DNA of 64,000 bases from Acidobacteriota bacterium. Lineage in GTDB: Bacteria > Acidobacteriota > Thermoanaerobaculia > Multivoradales > Multivoraceae. Made by a program: the position numbers and the translations under genes. Positions 43,628 through 53,410 of the stretch are shown one piece after another. The notes beneath the pieces were generated by a model that was not told where the DNA came from, did no database searches, and worked only from the letters and a program-made list of their open reading frames with translations. How positions within the stretch are numbered: position 1 is the stretch's first letter; every line of letters starts with the position of its first letter. The stretch spans positions 1 to 64,000 of the forward strand of contig JAPPFP010000017.1 of the NCBI GenBank assembly GCA_028877275.1. The letters are read 5' to 3'.

Positions 43628-46129
43628 ATGAGTTGCTGCAGCGGCGCTACGTCCGAGGCGCTCGAGTTTCCGTCGCTGCTCGCCGTTCTCGCGGGCTTTG
43701 CCTCGACGGACGCCGGCAGCCAGGCGGTTCGGGCGATCGAGCCGGCGACGGACCGCGGCGAGATCGATCGGCGCCGGCTTCGCTACGCGGAGATCGCCCG
43801 CAACGTCGAACGAGGCGGCGTCCTGGTGCCGTCGCTCGATGGCCTGCTCGATCTTCGCGATCATCTCGAAGGCGACGGCCGGGGCCTGGGCGGCCCGGAG
43901 CTGCTCGACCTGGCGGCGGCGATCGAGGCCAGCGAAGAGGTTCTGGGACGGCTCGAGAGTTTCGAGACCACGCCGCAGTGTGCCGCCGAGGTCGAGACCC
44001 TGCGGCTGATGGAGGCCGGCGCCGCGGAAGCCGCCCCGCCAGGCCAGCAGGGGGCGGGCTGCGCCGCGCTGGCAAGCCGTCTTCGCCGCTTGCTGAACCG
44101 TCGCGGCGACGTGCGGGACGACGCGACACCGCGCCTGCGGACGCTTTCCCGGGAAGCACGGCGCACCCAGTCCTCGGTCGAGGCTTCGCTTCAGGTCTAT
44201 GTCCGGGAGCACGCCAACGCCCTGGCGGACGATTCGACGCCCATGCGGGGCGGTCGGCTGGCGGTGCTCCTGCCCTCCGGCAGCCGCGGGCGTCTGGCCG
44301 GTCTGGTGAGGGGCCGCTCCGCCTCGGGCAGGAGCTTCTACTTCGAACCCTCGGAGGTGGTCGAGGGCAACGACGAACTGGAGCGGATCGCCTCCGACCG
44401 GGAAGCCGAGCGCACCCGCATCCTGGCCGAACTGGTGGCTCAGGTGCAGGTTCTCGTGCCGGCGATCGTCGCGCGCATCGACTTCCTGGCCGTCGTCGAC
44501 GCGATGCAGGCGGCGGCGCGCTTCGCATCCGACGTCGACGCCGCGCTGGTCACGGTCGCGTCGGACGGTCCGGCCGGCAAGGCGCCGCTGCTCGAGCTTC
44601 GCTCTGCCCGGCACCCGCTGCTCGACCCACGGCTCGCCGACCGCAGGGAGTCGGCGCTGGGAGCGGCCGGCAACCGGGGCGTCGTCGTGCCGCTCGACCT
44701 GAAGCTGGACGATCACCGAACCCTGGTCCTGACCGGTCCGAACGCCGGCGGCAAGACGGTCGCCCTGAAGACGGTGGGGCTGCTGTGCCTGATGAACCAG
44801 GCCGGCCTGCCGGTTCCCGCAGCGCGGGAAAGCCGCCTGCCGATTCTCGACCACGTCGTGGCGGTGGTTGGCGACGAGCAGAGCGTCCTCGACGAGCAGT
44901 CGACGTTCAGCGCCCGGCTGCTGCGCCTGCGCGAGGTATGGCGCCGCGCCGGGCCTTCGACCCTGGTCCTGCTGGACGAGGTTGGCGCCGGCACGAACCC
45001 GGAGGAGGGCGCCGCGCTCGGCATCGCTCTTCTCGAGGGGTTGGTCGAGCGCGGCTCGCTCGGCATTCTGACGACGCACCTCACCCAGCTCGCCGCCGCT
45101 GCCCTCGAGTCGCAGGCGGCCTCCTGCGCCGCGATGGGTTTCGACCCGAAGAACGGACTGCCCACGTACCGGCTGGTCGTCGGTCCTCCCGGAGGCAGCC
45201 AGGCGCTGGCGCTGGCGCGCCGCCTCGGCCTTCCGCCGGCCTGGCTCGAGCGGGCCGAACACTTCCTGGGCTCCGAGCACCAGAAGCTGCGCCGCGTGCT
45301 GGAGCGCAACGAACGCCTCCGCGAACGGCTGCTGGAGCGAGAGGCTGAGCTCGGCCGGCTGAGCGCCGAGGCGGAGACGGCCCGCGCCCGCTTCGAGACC
45401 CGGCAGGAGTCGTTGCGGGTGGCCAGGCGGCGGCTGGACCAGACCCTCGGGCGCGAAGTCGACGCGCTGCGCCGGGCCAATCGCCGCCGGCTCGACGAGG
45501 CCCTGGCCGAGTTGTCGTCGACACCCCGGGGCCCCGGCAAGCGAGCCTTCGCCCGGGCGGCTTCATCCCTGCACGGAGAACTCGACCGGGACGTGTCGGC
45601 GGCGGCCGATCGCGCTTCCCGCGCGGCCGGCGACGCCGACGCGCCGGGCCGGGAACCGGAGGAACCGCCGCAGCCGGATGGGCAGCATCCCCTGACCCGC
45701 GGCGCCCGCGTCCGCCACGGCTCGCTGGGCTGGCTGGGTGAACTCGTGGAGCTTCGCGGCGACCAGGCGACCGTGCTGGTCCGCGGCAAGCGGGTCCGAA
45801 CGCCGAGCGCCGACCTCGTGGCGGTAGCCGGCAGCGATCGCCCGGCGCCCGGCCGGGTCCAGGTCCGGCGGTCGCAGGCGGATCCGGTCGAAGCGGAGCT
45901 GCTCCTCATCGGCCAACAGGTCGAACCGGCCCTGGAGTCCCTGGACGCCTACCTGGACCGCGCCCTGGCCGCCGGCCACGAGCGGGTCCGGGTGGTCCAC
46001 GGCCACGGCAGCGGCCGGCTGCGCCGAGCGGTTCGCGCGCATCTCCGGGACCATCCGGCCGTCGCCGGTTCCGATCCCGCGCCTCCCTCCGCCGGCGGCG
46101 ACGGCGCGACCGAAGTCCTGCTGCGCTGA
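43628..46129 (+). CDS. mutS2: Endonuclease MutS2 (MutS ATPase plus Smr domain)
   Basis: 833 aa; LVLTGPNAGGKTVALKTVGLL, LVLLDEVGAGTNPEEGAALGIALLEGL; C-terminal Smr: LDAYLDRALAAGHERVRVVHGHGSGRLRRAVRAHL. Confidence 0.95.
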   Translation: MSCCSGATSEALEFPSLLAVLAGFASTDAGSQAVRAIEPATDRGEIDRRRLRYAEIARNVERGGVLVPSLDGLLDLRDHLEGDGRGLGGPELLDLAAAIEASEEVLGRLESFETTPQCAAEVETLRLMEAGAAEAAPPGQQGAGCAALASRLRRLLNRRGDVRDDATPRLRTLSREARRTQSSVEASLQVYVREHANALADDSTPMRGGRLAVLLPSGSRGRLAGLVRGRSASGRSFYFEPSEVVEGNDELERIASDREAERTRILAELVAQVQVLVPAIVARIDFLAVVDAMQAAARFASDVDAALVTVASDGPAGKAPLLELRSARHPLLDPRLADRRESALGAAGNRGVVVPLDLKLDDHRTLVLTGPNAGGKTVALKTVGLLCLMNQAGLPVPAARESRLPILDHVVAVVGDEQSVLDEQSTFSARLLRLREVWRRAGPSTLVLLDEVGAGTNPEEGAALGIALLEGLVERGSLGILTTHLTQLAAAALESQAASCAAMGFDPKNGLPTYRLVVGPPGGSQALALARRLGLPPAWLERAEHFLGSEHQKLRRVLERNERLRERLLEREAELGRLSAEAETARARFETRQESLRVARRRLDQTLGREVDALRRANRRRLDEALAELSSTPRGPGKRAFARAASSLHGELDRDVSAAADRASRAAGDADAPGREPEEPPQPDGQHPLTRGARVRHGSLGWLGELVELRGDQATVLVRGKRVRTPSADLVAVAGSDRPAPGRVQVRRSQADPVEAELLLIGQQVEPALESLDAYLDRALAAGHERVRVVHGHGSGRLRRAVRAHLRDHPAVAGSDPAPPSAGGDGATEVLLR

Positions 46130-46138
46130 CGCCGCCAC

Positions 46139-46220
46139 CCGCCCGTCTCGGGCTCAGAAGGGGTTCGCTCCCAGGTGACGCTCCCGCTCAAGAGGAGATG
46201 GGAGGGGTTGCGCTCGCTCC
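46139..46220. repeat. Partial (one-ended) third copy of the MITE-like element
   Basis: cgcccgtctcgggctcagaaggggttcgctcccaggtgacgctcccgctcaagaggagatgggaggggttgcgctcgctcc matches the left half of the 21.9-kb copy. Confidence 0.65.
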
Positions 46221-46312
46221 TTCCCGCTCTGAATCGGGCGAAGTACTAGAGAGCGCAGGCACTTGTGGGGAAGGACGATACGCGACTGTCCCCCAACACG
46301 GTCCCGTTCGTC
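46219..46312. repeat. GGGACTGTCCC-type dispersed repeat, copy A
   Basis: ccttcccgctctgaatcgggcgaagtactagagagcgcaggcacttgtggggaaggacgatacgcgactgtcccccaacacggtcccgtt; aligned with copies at 51.56 and 57.40 kb. Confidence 0.7.
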
Positions 46313-46511
46313 ACCTAGGTCCCTCGGCAGCTGGCACGGGCCGCAATCTTTGGGAAGCTTCTTCGGAGCTGGAGAGCGCCGGTGAGAGTCTGGCGGTCAC
46401 GTGACGCTCTGGGCCTTCCGGTCCGCCTGCTTCATGCCAACGATTTCACCGAGACCGCGGCGGGAGGTCATGGAGGCCCGGAGGCTCTCGAGAATCGCAC
46501 CCGCGTCCGTG

Positions 46512-46643
46512 GTGCCAAGACCGCACGGAGATCCCGACGGCTGGGAGCGTGAAGGCGAGTCGCGTGAGCTCTTCGGGCGCTTCTCGCAGACGAAGTCCTA
46601 TCCCTTCGGCGTGAACCTAGTGCTGTACGCGCTGTCGCACTGA
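46512..46643 (+). pseudogene. C-terminal remnant resembling a DUF4159-domain protein
   Basis: GDPDGWEREGESRELFGRFSQTKSYPFGVNLVLYALSH* with no supporting N-terminus. Confidence 0.4.
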
Positions 46644-46686
46644 CCGCGTCGGGACCGCGCTCTTCGCGCGCTGCTACACTCCTTTC

Positions 46687-46706
46687 GCCCGGCGGTGCCG
46701 CCGGGC
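46687..46706. terminator. GC-rich hairpin upstream of the MBL gene
   Basis: gcccggcgg tg ccgccgggc perfect stem; no clear U-tract. Confidence 0.35.
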
Positions 46707-46750
46707 TTCAGGTTCCCCACATCCACTACCCGGAGAAGACCAACCACATC

Positions 46751-47650
46751 ATGCCTTCAACCGTTCGGCCCCGTTTCCTCCCGATGCTTGCCGCCGTCGC
46801 GACCGCCGGCCTGCTTGCCGCTCCCGCCGCCGCCCAGTTCGACCTGAGCAGCGTCGAGGTCACCGCCGAGCACGTCGCAGGTTCGGTCCACATGCTGACC
46901 GGGGCCGGTGGCAACATCGGCGTCTTGGTCGGCGAGGACGGCGTCCTGATCGTCGACGATCAGTTCGCTCCCCTGGCCGACAAGATCCGCGCCGCGATCG
47001 CCGGGATCTCTCCCGGCGATCTGGAGTTCGTGATCAACACCCACTTCCACGGCGACCACACAGGCGGCAACGCCATCTTCGGCGAGGAGGCGTTAATCGT
47101 TGCTCACTCGAACGTGCGCAAGCGACTCGCGGCGGGCGACGGCGCGGGCGGTCAGCCCGGAGAGGCGGCGCCCAAGGTGGCACTGCCGGTCGTGACCTAT
47201 GACATCGGCGTGTCGATTCACTTCAACGACGAACAGATCATGATCGGCCACCTCGACGGCGGCCACACGGACGGCGACAGCTACGTCTACTTCATGGACT
47301 CGAACGTGATCCACCTGGGCGACCAGTTCTTCTCCGGTGCTTTTCCGTTCGTCGACGTGGCAAGCGGCGGCAACGCGGTGGGGCTCAGGGACAGCGTCGG
47401 TGGCGTGCTCGACCGCCTGCCCGAGGACGCGATGGTGATTCCCGGTCATGGACCTTTGTCAACGGTCGACGACCTTCGCGCGTATCACCGGATGCTCACC
47501 GAGTGCGTGGCCACGGTGCAGGCCGGCAAGGACGCCGGCAAGTCGATTGAGGACATCCAGGCCGCCGGTCTTCCCGACGAGTGGGAGGGATGGGGATCCG
47601 GTTTCATCAACGAAGCGGTTTTTGTCGGCTTCATCTACGCGAGCCTCTAG
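46751..47650 (+). CDS. MBL-fold metallo-hydrolase, exported
   Basis: 299 aa; signal peptide; INTHFHGDHTGGNAIFGEEALIVAHSNV, HLDGGHTDGDSYVYF, VIPGHGPLST. Confidence 0.93.
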   Translation: MPSTVRPRFLPMLAAVATAGLLAAPAAAQFDLSSVEVTAEHVAGSVHMLTGAGGNIGVLVGEDGVLIVDDQFAPLADKIRAAIAGISPGDLEFVINTHFHGDHTGGNAIFGEEALIVAHSNVRKRLAAGDGAGGQPGEAAPKVALPVVTYDIGVSIHFNDEQIMIGHLDGGHTDGDSYVYFMDSNVIHLGDQFFSGAFPFVDVASGGNAVGLRDSVGGVLDRLPEDAMVIPGHGPLSTVDDLRAYHRMLTECVATVQAGKDAGKSIEDIQAAGLPDEWEGWGSGFINEAVFVGFIYASL

Positions 47651-47804
47651 CGTCGCCTTACTCTCTTTGGAACGAGACGCCGGCGGGGCGGACGGTGTCC
47701 CGGTGGCGCTCCTGACCGGTGTTGCCTGGGCGGCGCCGTCTGCGAGTTCGGACGTGGAAAGGCGGCTAGCCGGCTTGGCGCGGTCCAGGCCGCACTGGCT
47801 CCGC

Positions 47805-47950
47805 GCCGGCCGGCAACCCGCCGATCGAGTGGTTCGAGGAGAAGAACGTCCGCTGGAAGAAGGCCGTGCCGAGTCTTGGCCTGTCCTCGCCCATCGTGTG
47901 GGGCGATTCGTCTGTTCCTGACCATCGTCGTGCCCACCGGCGAGAGGGTC
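47805..47950 (+). pseudogene. Fragment of a PQQ-binding-like beta-propeller repeat protein
   Basis: AGNPPIEWFEEKNVRWKKAVPSLGLSSPIVWGDS then a frameshift to LFLTIVVPTGERV; resembles the N-terminal blade of PQQ-like WxRGP proteins. Confidence 0.5.
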
Positions 47951-47959
47951 GCGAACCCC

Positions 47960-48492
47960 GCGGCGGGCCGTCAGGTCCGTGTAGATCTCATCGACGGATT
48001 CGCCGTCGAGCCGAGCGCCGCCCACCGACTCGTCATGGGGAGCGGAGAAACAGATCAGTGAGACCCGCACGGCCGCGCCGTCGTTGACCCACGGTTCGTC
48101 GCTCCACGCCTCGTAGCTCCGGTGCTTCGTTGTAGCGGCCTGGAGAGCCCGCCGGTTGGCGGCGCCACGGATCGAGTTGGTCGCGACCAGCCCGGCCCGC
48201 TTCGCCTTGCCGGATGCGATTTGCTTGCCTGCCTTCTCGAACCAGTAGCAGACGAGGTCGGCTTCCGCCGGTACGTGGCCCGCGTAGGTCTCGAACATCC
48301 GCGACACGTAGTCCTCGCCCAGGTAGGTGATCAGCAGCTTGCCGCCGAGGAAGGGCGGGTTCCCGATCACGACATCGGCCTCGGGCCAGTCTGGCTCTGT
48401 GTCGTCAACGTTCAGGATGGCGTCGCGGCATTCGATGGTGTCAAGAGTCGCCGGTTCGGGCGGGCTCCTAACGGCGCACTCCTTCCAGGACT
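47960..48492 (-). pseudogene. Fragment of a class I SAM-dependent DNA (N6-adenine-type) methyltransferase
   Basis: SPPEPATLDTIECRDAILNVDDTEPDWPEADVVIGNPPFLGGKLLITYLGEDYVSRMFETYAGHVPAEADLVCYWFEKAGKQIASGKAKRAGLVATNSIRG...; NPPF motif; stop immediately upstream, frame lost downstream. Confidence 0.65.
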
Positions 48493-48666
48493 ACGCAGCC
48501 CCTATGGGCAGTGAGGCGACCGGTGTGTTGTTCAAGAAGGCGGCCGGGGCGGACGAGCCACTGGAACACTGGGGATGGGTTAGTAGTCCAGGTCTCGATC
48601 CTGCGGCCCCAATCAGGAAGAGGGACAAGGAACCGGATGGCGTGCGTCGCCGGCGACAAGTTCAAC

Positions 48667-50079
48667 CTATTCCGGAGTTCCAACACTGGTTGGTCGCAGC
48701 AACCAAGTCTGGCGTTCAGCGATTTCTCGTCTCTCGCTACTACTGAATCCCAGGTCTTGAAGTGTCTTCAGCTTCAGTAGTTCCAGTGCAACTTGGCCGG
48801 TCTCGGCGAGCTCCTGGCCTCGGGCTGCCTGCCTCGTCCCGTGCACCGGGCCTTGGTTTCAGAAGGCTCTCAGCTTCTTCCCCCACATTCGGGTATCGAC
48901 ACCCCATTCTTCCAGTCCGAGATCGTCCATCAACAGCGCATACTTCGTTGGGTGCAGCCTCGTGTTGTACCTCTCCAGCAGGTCTCTGAGATCAGCTGCC
49001 GCGACGCACTCGTCAGAACTGTCTACCAGTGACCTCAGATCGGCTAAAGGGGATCTCTTCTCCGTGAGTCCGTCCGCGAACCTGAAGAGCAGACCCACTA
49101 CGATGGCTTCGCAGAAGGAGACTTTGACGGATCCCACCAGTTGGCTCGCGACTTCCCGGTGGTGCTCGTTCAGGTCGAACCAGGCGCTGATGACCTCCGG
49201 CCGCTCAGCGATGTCTTCCAGTCTGAACAACGGCATGCCGTGGCCGATAGCGGGCTTCCCGTGGTAGTGACTGTACATGCTGTGAACGTGAGGTATCTGC
49301 TCTCCGAAAACGGACTTGTACTCCTTAGAGCGATCCCTTCGGGTACCTTTGATCGACCGAACCTGACACTCCTCCGCGTACAGGAACCTCAGCAGATCCC
49401 GAAAAATCTGAGTCGAGCGTTTCAGCTCGCTCAATGGTCGCGGTCGCTCGGACTCCACCACCAAGACGGCGTCCTGGAACACGATTGTCGAGTGGAGGTC
49501 CCTTTCGCCAGCGCCGTACCGCAAGCGGCTCTCAAACCTCAGGGCGACTCCGTCGCCCAGGTCAACTCGCATATCCGGGCACTCGTGACGACCCACAGTC
49601 ACGTGAACGGGTGACTCCTTGAGCATCGCCGTCCCTGTGGTGAAGAGGGCCGGGAAGTCTGAGTATCGGCCCGCTCCCTCCGTCCTGATTGGAGGCACCG
49701 CCCATTGTTCGAGCCAGTCGATCCTCACATGGACCGTGTCCGCGAGCGCCTCTCCTTCTTCGTGGATCAACTCATCGGAGCTGTAGATCAGGTCGCCATG
49801 GACCGCGAGCCTCGCCGTTGCGTAGGGGCCATATGTGGGGTAGGACACGCTCTCCTCGTACAGCCCAGTGGCCAGGACGTAGTGGTCTTTGGCCAGCCTG
49901 CCCACGAGTGTCAACGGTTGCGAGTCTTCCCCGGGGCCGAACATCCCGAACCTCCGGTTACGGTCGTGGATCTCGACGAACGATCGAGGACCTCCTACGA
50001 CCAGTTGCCCCTCGTATGTTCCGCCGCGGGGCGGAAACTCAGAAAAGATGCCGGTTGACCTGCGTACCGCCGCCATCAC
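48667..50079 (-). pseudogene. ApeA-like HEPN-domain protein interrupted by an in-frame TGA (48859-48861) at the predicted RxxxxH arginine
   Basis: 406-aa ORF; N-terminus resembles ApeA NTD1 (GGTYEGQLVVGG...LVGRLAKDHYVLATGLY); ends MWGKKLRAF-TGA; the same frame continues NQGPVHGTRQAARGQELAETGQVALELLKLKTLQDLGFSSSERREIAERQTWLLRPTSVGTPE-TAG. Confidence 0.6.
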
Positions 50080-50393
50080 TACCTACCCTCCGAAGCACAT
50101 GACCGTGCCGCGTTCAGAGAGTACTCCGAAGCGTGTTCCAAGGGGAGTGTCGTCGGACTTTCGACTAAGCGCAGGGGGGCGCCGTCTTCACGCCCCGCGC
50201 CGCCCGTCCAAGTCGCTGGCCCCGTTTCGTCCACCGCAACGCCGGAACAGTCGCCGTTGGCCCGCGCCGTCCGCTGGCCGACCCAAGACGCGCCTCAGGA
50301 CTCCATGACCTCGCGCCGCATGCGACGCGTGGTCGGGGATACTCTCGGGTTACCCTGTCCGACTAGGCGGACGGGGTCAGGAACGGAGGCTCG

Positions 50394-51488
50394 ATGGGAG
50401 ACGAAGTCAGGTTGTGGGTACTTGGCGACAAGCCCGAAGACGCAGCGCCCATCGAGTCGATGGATCAGACCGATGAGCCCGAGCGCGTACTGGAGGACAT
50501 CCTCGTACGTCATCCCGACATGCTCCTACCGGATCTTCAACTCGTTGGCCGGCAGACTTTGACCCGAGTCGGTAATCCTGACCTGCTGGGCGTCGATGCG
50601 GAAGGACGGCTTGTCGTCGTCGAACTGAAGCGGGACAAGCTGACCCGCAAAGCAGTGGCGCAGTTGCTGAACTACGGCTCGCATCTTGACTCGCTCAGCG
50701 ATCAAGAGGTTGTTGCGCTCATCGAGCGTGGCTCCGGCAGTCATGGGATTGAGGCGATAGCGGACTTCGAGGACTGGTACAGCGATCGTGTCGGTCGTCC
50801 ACTGGAGACCCTGCGCCCACTGCGTATGGTCCTGGTTGGCCTCGGTGCTGACGAGGAAGCCAGACGAATCGTGGAGTTTCTGCAGAACCACGGCGTGCGG
50901 ATCGATCTCCTGACCTTCCACGGATTCAGCCACGGAGAGACCACGATTCTGGCGATGAAGGCTGAAGCACCAGACGACGGGAACCGACGAGCTCCGCCAT
51001 CTCGGCCAGCGGTAAGCGAAGAGGACTTGCTGCGCTCACTGCGAGAGCGCGCAGAGGACGGCGGCGTTGCAGCGCTGTGGGACGACGCCTTCAGAGATAT
51101 GCGACAGCACAGCGACACCCACTACGCCAAGAAGAGCGGCATCACTTTCTGCTGCTCGCCGCATCTGGACCTCGGGGGCGCAACCCGGGTTCGCGCTCCG
51201 TTCTCCCTCAATCTGGAGCACGACGGCCGGATTCGCATCACTTACTTTCCCGGGGCCGTACACCTGTGCCCGGACGACTTCGCACAAGCTGACAACGAGA
51301 CCCACTTTTCGCGCCAGCCGCCCTCAAACGCACCGACCACTGGCACAGTGTCCGAGGAGTGGTTCATCGTGCTCGACGAAGAGGGCTGGCATTGGCATCA
51401 GGAGCGACTCTTGTATCTGTGTGACCGGGTGAGCGAAGCCTGGAAGACCGCCGCTATGGGCGATGCCGACTCCGAACCGGGCCGGTAG
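50394..51488 (+). CDS. NucS/DUF91-like PD-(D/E)XK nuclease-domain protein
   Basis: 364 aa; NPDLLGVDAEGRLVVVELKRDKLTRKAVAQLLNYGSHLDSL (D...ExK plus Q-x-L-x-Y); SD gaggctcg before ATG. Confidence 0.75.
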   Translation: MGDEVRLWVLGDKPEDAAPIESMDQTDEPERVLEDILVRHPDMLLPDLQLVGRQTLTRVGNPDLLGVDAEGRLVVVELKRDKLTRKAVAQLLNYGSHLDSLSDQEVVALIERGSGSHGIEAIADFEDWYSDRVGRPLETLRPLRMVLVGLGADEEARRIVEFLQNHGVRIDLLTFHGFSHGETTILAMKAEAPDDGNRRAPPSRPAVSEEDLLRSLRERAEDGGVAALWDDAFRDMRQHSDTHYAKKSGITFCCSPHLDLGGATRVRAPFSLNLEHDGRIRITYFPGAVHLCPDDFAQADNETHFSRQPPSNAPTTGTVSEEWFIVLDEEGWHWHQERLLYLCDRVSEAWKTAAMGDADSEPGR

Positions 51489-51557
51489 CTTCGAGTTCCA
51501 GCGACTCTTCGGCCTAGCGGGAGTCCGCTACCTGTGTCGACGAAACGACGGCCGCAC

Positions 51558-51650
51558 TCCTTCCCGCTCAGAATCCGGCGAAGTGTCAGAGAATGCAGGT
51601 ACTTGCGGGACCCGAAGGTCAGGGACTGTCCCCCGATAGAATCCCGCTTA
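51558..51650. repeat. GGGACTGTCCC-type dispersed repeat, copy B
   Basis: ccttcccgctcagaatccggcgaagtgtcagagaatgcaggtacttgcgggacccgaaggtcagggactgtcccccgatagaatcccgct. Confidence 0.7.
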
Positions 51651-51804
51651 CCATTCGACTTAAGTCGATCCGGTAATGCCCCCTACGCGACCAGTTCAGG
51701 AGTTGGTAGTGCATCAAGGCCACAACCGAACGCGTTGCGGTAGGGGCTAACCGTGCGGGTGTGGGTGAACCTAGCACCCCCCACCGGGAGCGCGATCCTC
51801 GCGG

Positions 51805-51971
51805 CACCTGCCGGGACCGACGTTTGCGACTCAGGCGCTCGACGAGGGAGTGGACGTGGCGACGGTCGCCCGACTTCATGGGGCAGGCGAGCCTCGACAC
51901 GACCTGGTGCTACGACCGCCGCGGAGAGCAGGCCAAGCGAGAACGCCATGGCCGCAATCTCCGTGCCCTAG
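51805..51971 (+). pseudogene. C-terminal remnant of a tyrosine recombinase/integrase (frameshifted)
   Basis: Frame 1 PTFATQALDEGVDVATVARL; frame 2 MGQASLDTTWCYDRRGEQAKRERHG; then AISVP*: the HDLRRTFAT...LGHASxxTTxxYDRRGE..K pattern. Confidence 0.6.
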
Positions 51972-52105
51972 GTGCGGACGGGGAACGGCGAGTGGCGCCG
52001 CTTGTGCATGCCGACCTTGAAGCGGGCGCGTGCTGGCGGTGGCGGGCGGCGAACCGGCCCGCACGCGATGCTTCGCGTTGGTAGGCTGTGCGAGGCTAGG
52101 GAGAA

Positions 52106-53221
52106 GTGATGATGTCGAAGATCAGCAGACGGGGATTCCTTGTGGCGAGTGGCCCGTTGACCGTTCTCTCTAAGGTGACCGGACCGGTGGCTGCGGCCGC
52201 TACGCCCGCTCGGTCCGATGTGGACGAACTGCCGCGAGTTCGGCAACAACTCGTCGATCCGCCCTTTGTTCCGGATCACAACCAGGTCGCCGAGGGTGAG
52301 CCGAAGATCGTCGAGGTCGAGATGGTCATTCAGGAGGGCAGGCGGGTGATCGATGACGAGGGAACCGAGATTCATGCGCTCACCTTCAACGGCTCGGTCC
52401 CCGGGCCGTTGATCGTCTGTCACGAAGGCGACTACGTCGAACTCACGCTGGAGAATCCTTCCGGCAATCGCCTACGGCACAACATCGACTTCCATGCATC
52501 GACAGGCGCGCTTGGCGGCGGCGCCCTGACGCAAGTCCGGCCCGGCGAGAAGGTTGTGTTGCGGTGGAAGGCAACCAGGCCGGGCACGTTCATCTATCAC
52601 TGTGCACCGGGCGGTTCGATGACTCCGTACCACGTCGTCTCGGGAATGAACGGTGCCGTGATGGTGCTGCCCCGGGCCGGTCTGGAGGATCGTGACGGCA
52701 GCGCCATCCGCTACGACAAGGCGTACTACATCGGCGAGCAGGACTACTACGTACCGCGAGATGCCAACGGCAACTTCACGAGGGATGGCGCCGCTGGGAT
52801 CGTTGACACGCTCAAGTCGATGCGGACGCTCACCCCCTCGCACGTCGTGTTCAACGGTCGGTCGGGCGCGCTGACCGGGGATGATGCCATGACAGCGCGG
52901 GTTGGAGAGACCGTTTTGTTCATTCACTCCCAAGCCAACAGGGACTCGAGACCGCACCTGATCGGTGGGCACGGGGACTATGTCTGGGAGCGGGGCTCCT
53001 TCGCCGATCCGCCGGCTCACGGACTCGAAACCTGGTTCATCCGCGGAGGATCGGCCGGAGCGGCGATCTACACGTTCCGTCAGCCCGGTCTCTATGTGTA
53101 CCTCAACCACAACCTGATCGAAGCGGTCGAACTGGGCGCGCTGGCCCACGTGAGGGTCGAAGGCGAATGGGACGATGACCTGATGACGCAGGTGACGCCT
53201 CCCAGCCCGATTGGCGGATAG
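52106..53221 (+). CDS. nirK: Copper-containing nitrite reductase
   Basis: Tat-like [74 protein letters not shown] carry the type 1 and type 2 copper ligands. Confidence 0.9.
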   Translation: MMMSKISRRGFLVASGPLTVLSKVTGPVAAAATPARSDVDELPRVRQQLVDPPFVPDHNQVAEGEPKIVEVEMVIQEGRRVIDDEGTEIHALTFNGSVPGPLIVCHEGDYVELTLENPSGNRLRHNIDFHASTGALGGGALTQVRPGEKVVLRWKATRPGTFIYHCAPGGSMTPYHVVSGMNGAVMVLPRAGLEDRDGSAIRYDKAYYIGEQDYYVPRDANGNFTRDGAAGIVDTLKSMRTLTPSHVVFNGRSGALTGDDAMTARVGETVLFIHSQANRDSRPHLIGGHGDYVWERGSFADPPAHGLETWFIRGGSAGAAIYTFRQPGLYVYLNHNLIEAVELGALAHVRVEGEWDDDLMTQVTPPSPIGG

Positions 53222-53410
53222 CTGGCGTAGCGCGGAGTGCCGTCAGGCGCTCCGGAACCGGCAGGATGGACTCCTGCACGGCGAGCGGTCCGGCGCAGTC
53301 AGGGCAGCACGTCGCGCCGGTCGCGTCGCTCAGGAGCCGGCTCAGGCTGGCCAGATGGTGCGTAGGCCGCGATCACGCGGTCCCCGTCGCTCAGGGGCCG
53401 GGTCGGGCGC

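Noticed and set aside
47459-48370. 303-aa ORF as an intact methyltransferase
   Set aside because: Only the N-terminal ~150 aa are methyltransferase-like; the rest is out-of-frame sequence antisense to the PQQ fragment and the MBL gene
48859-48861. TGA read as selenocysteine in the HEPN gene
   Set aside because: No SECIS-like structure evident just downstream, and Arg rather than Cys/Sec fits the RxxxxH motif; nonsense mutation is simpler
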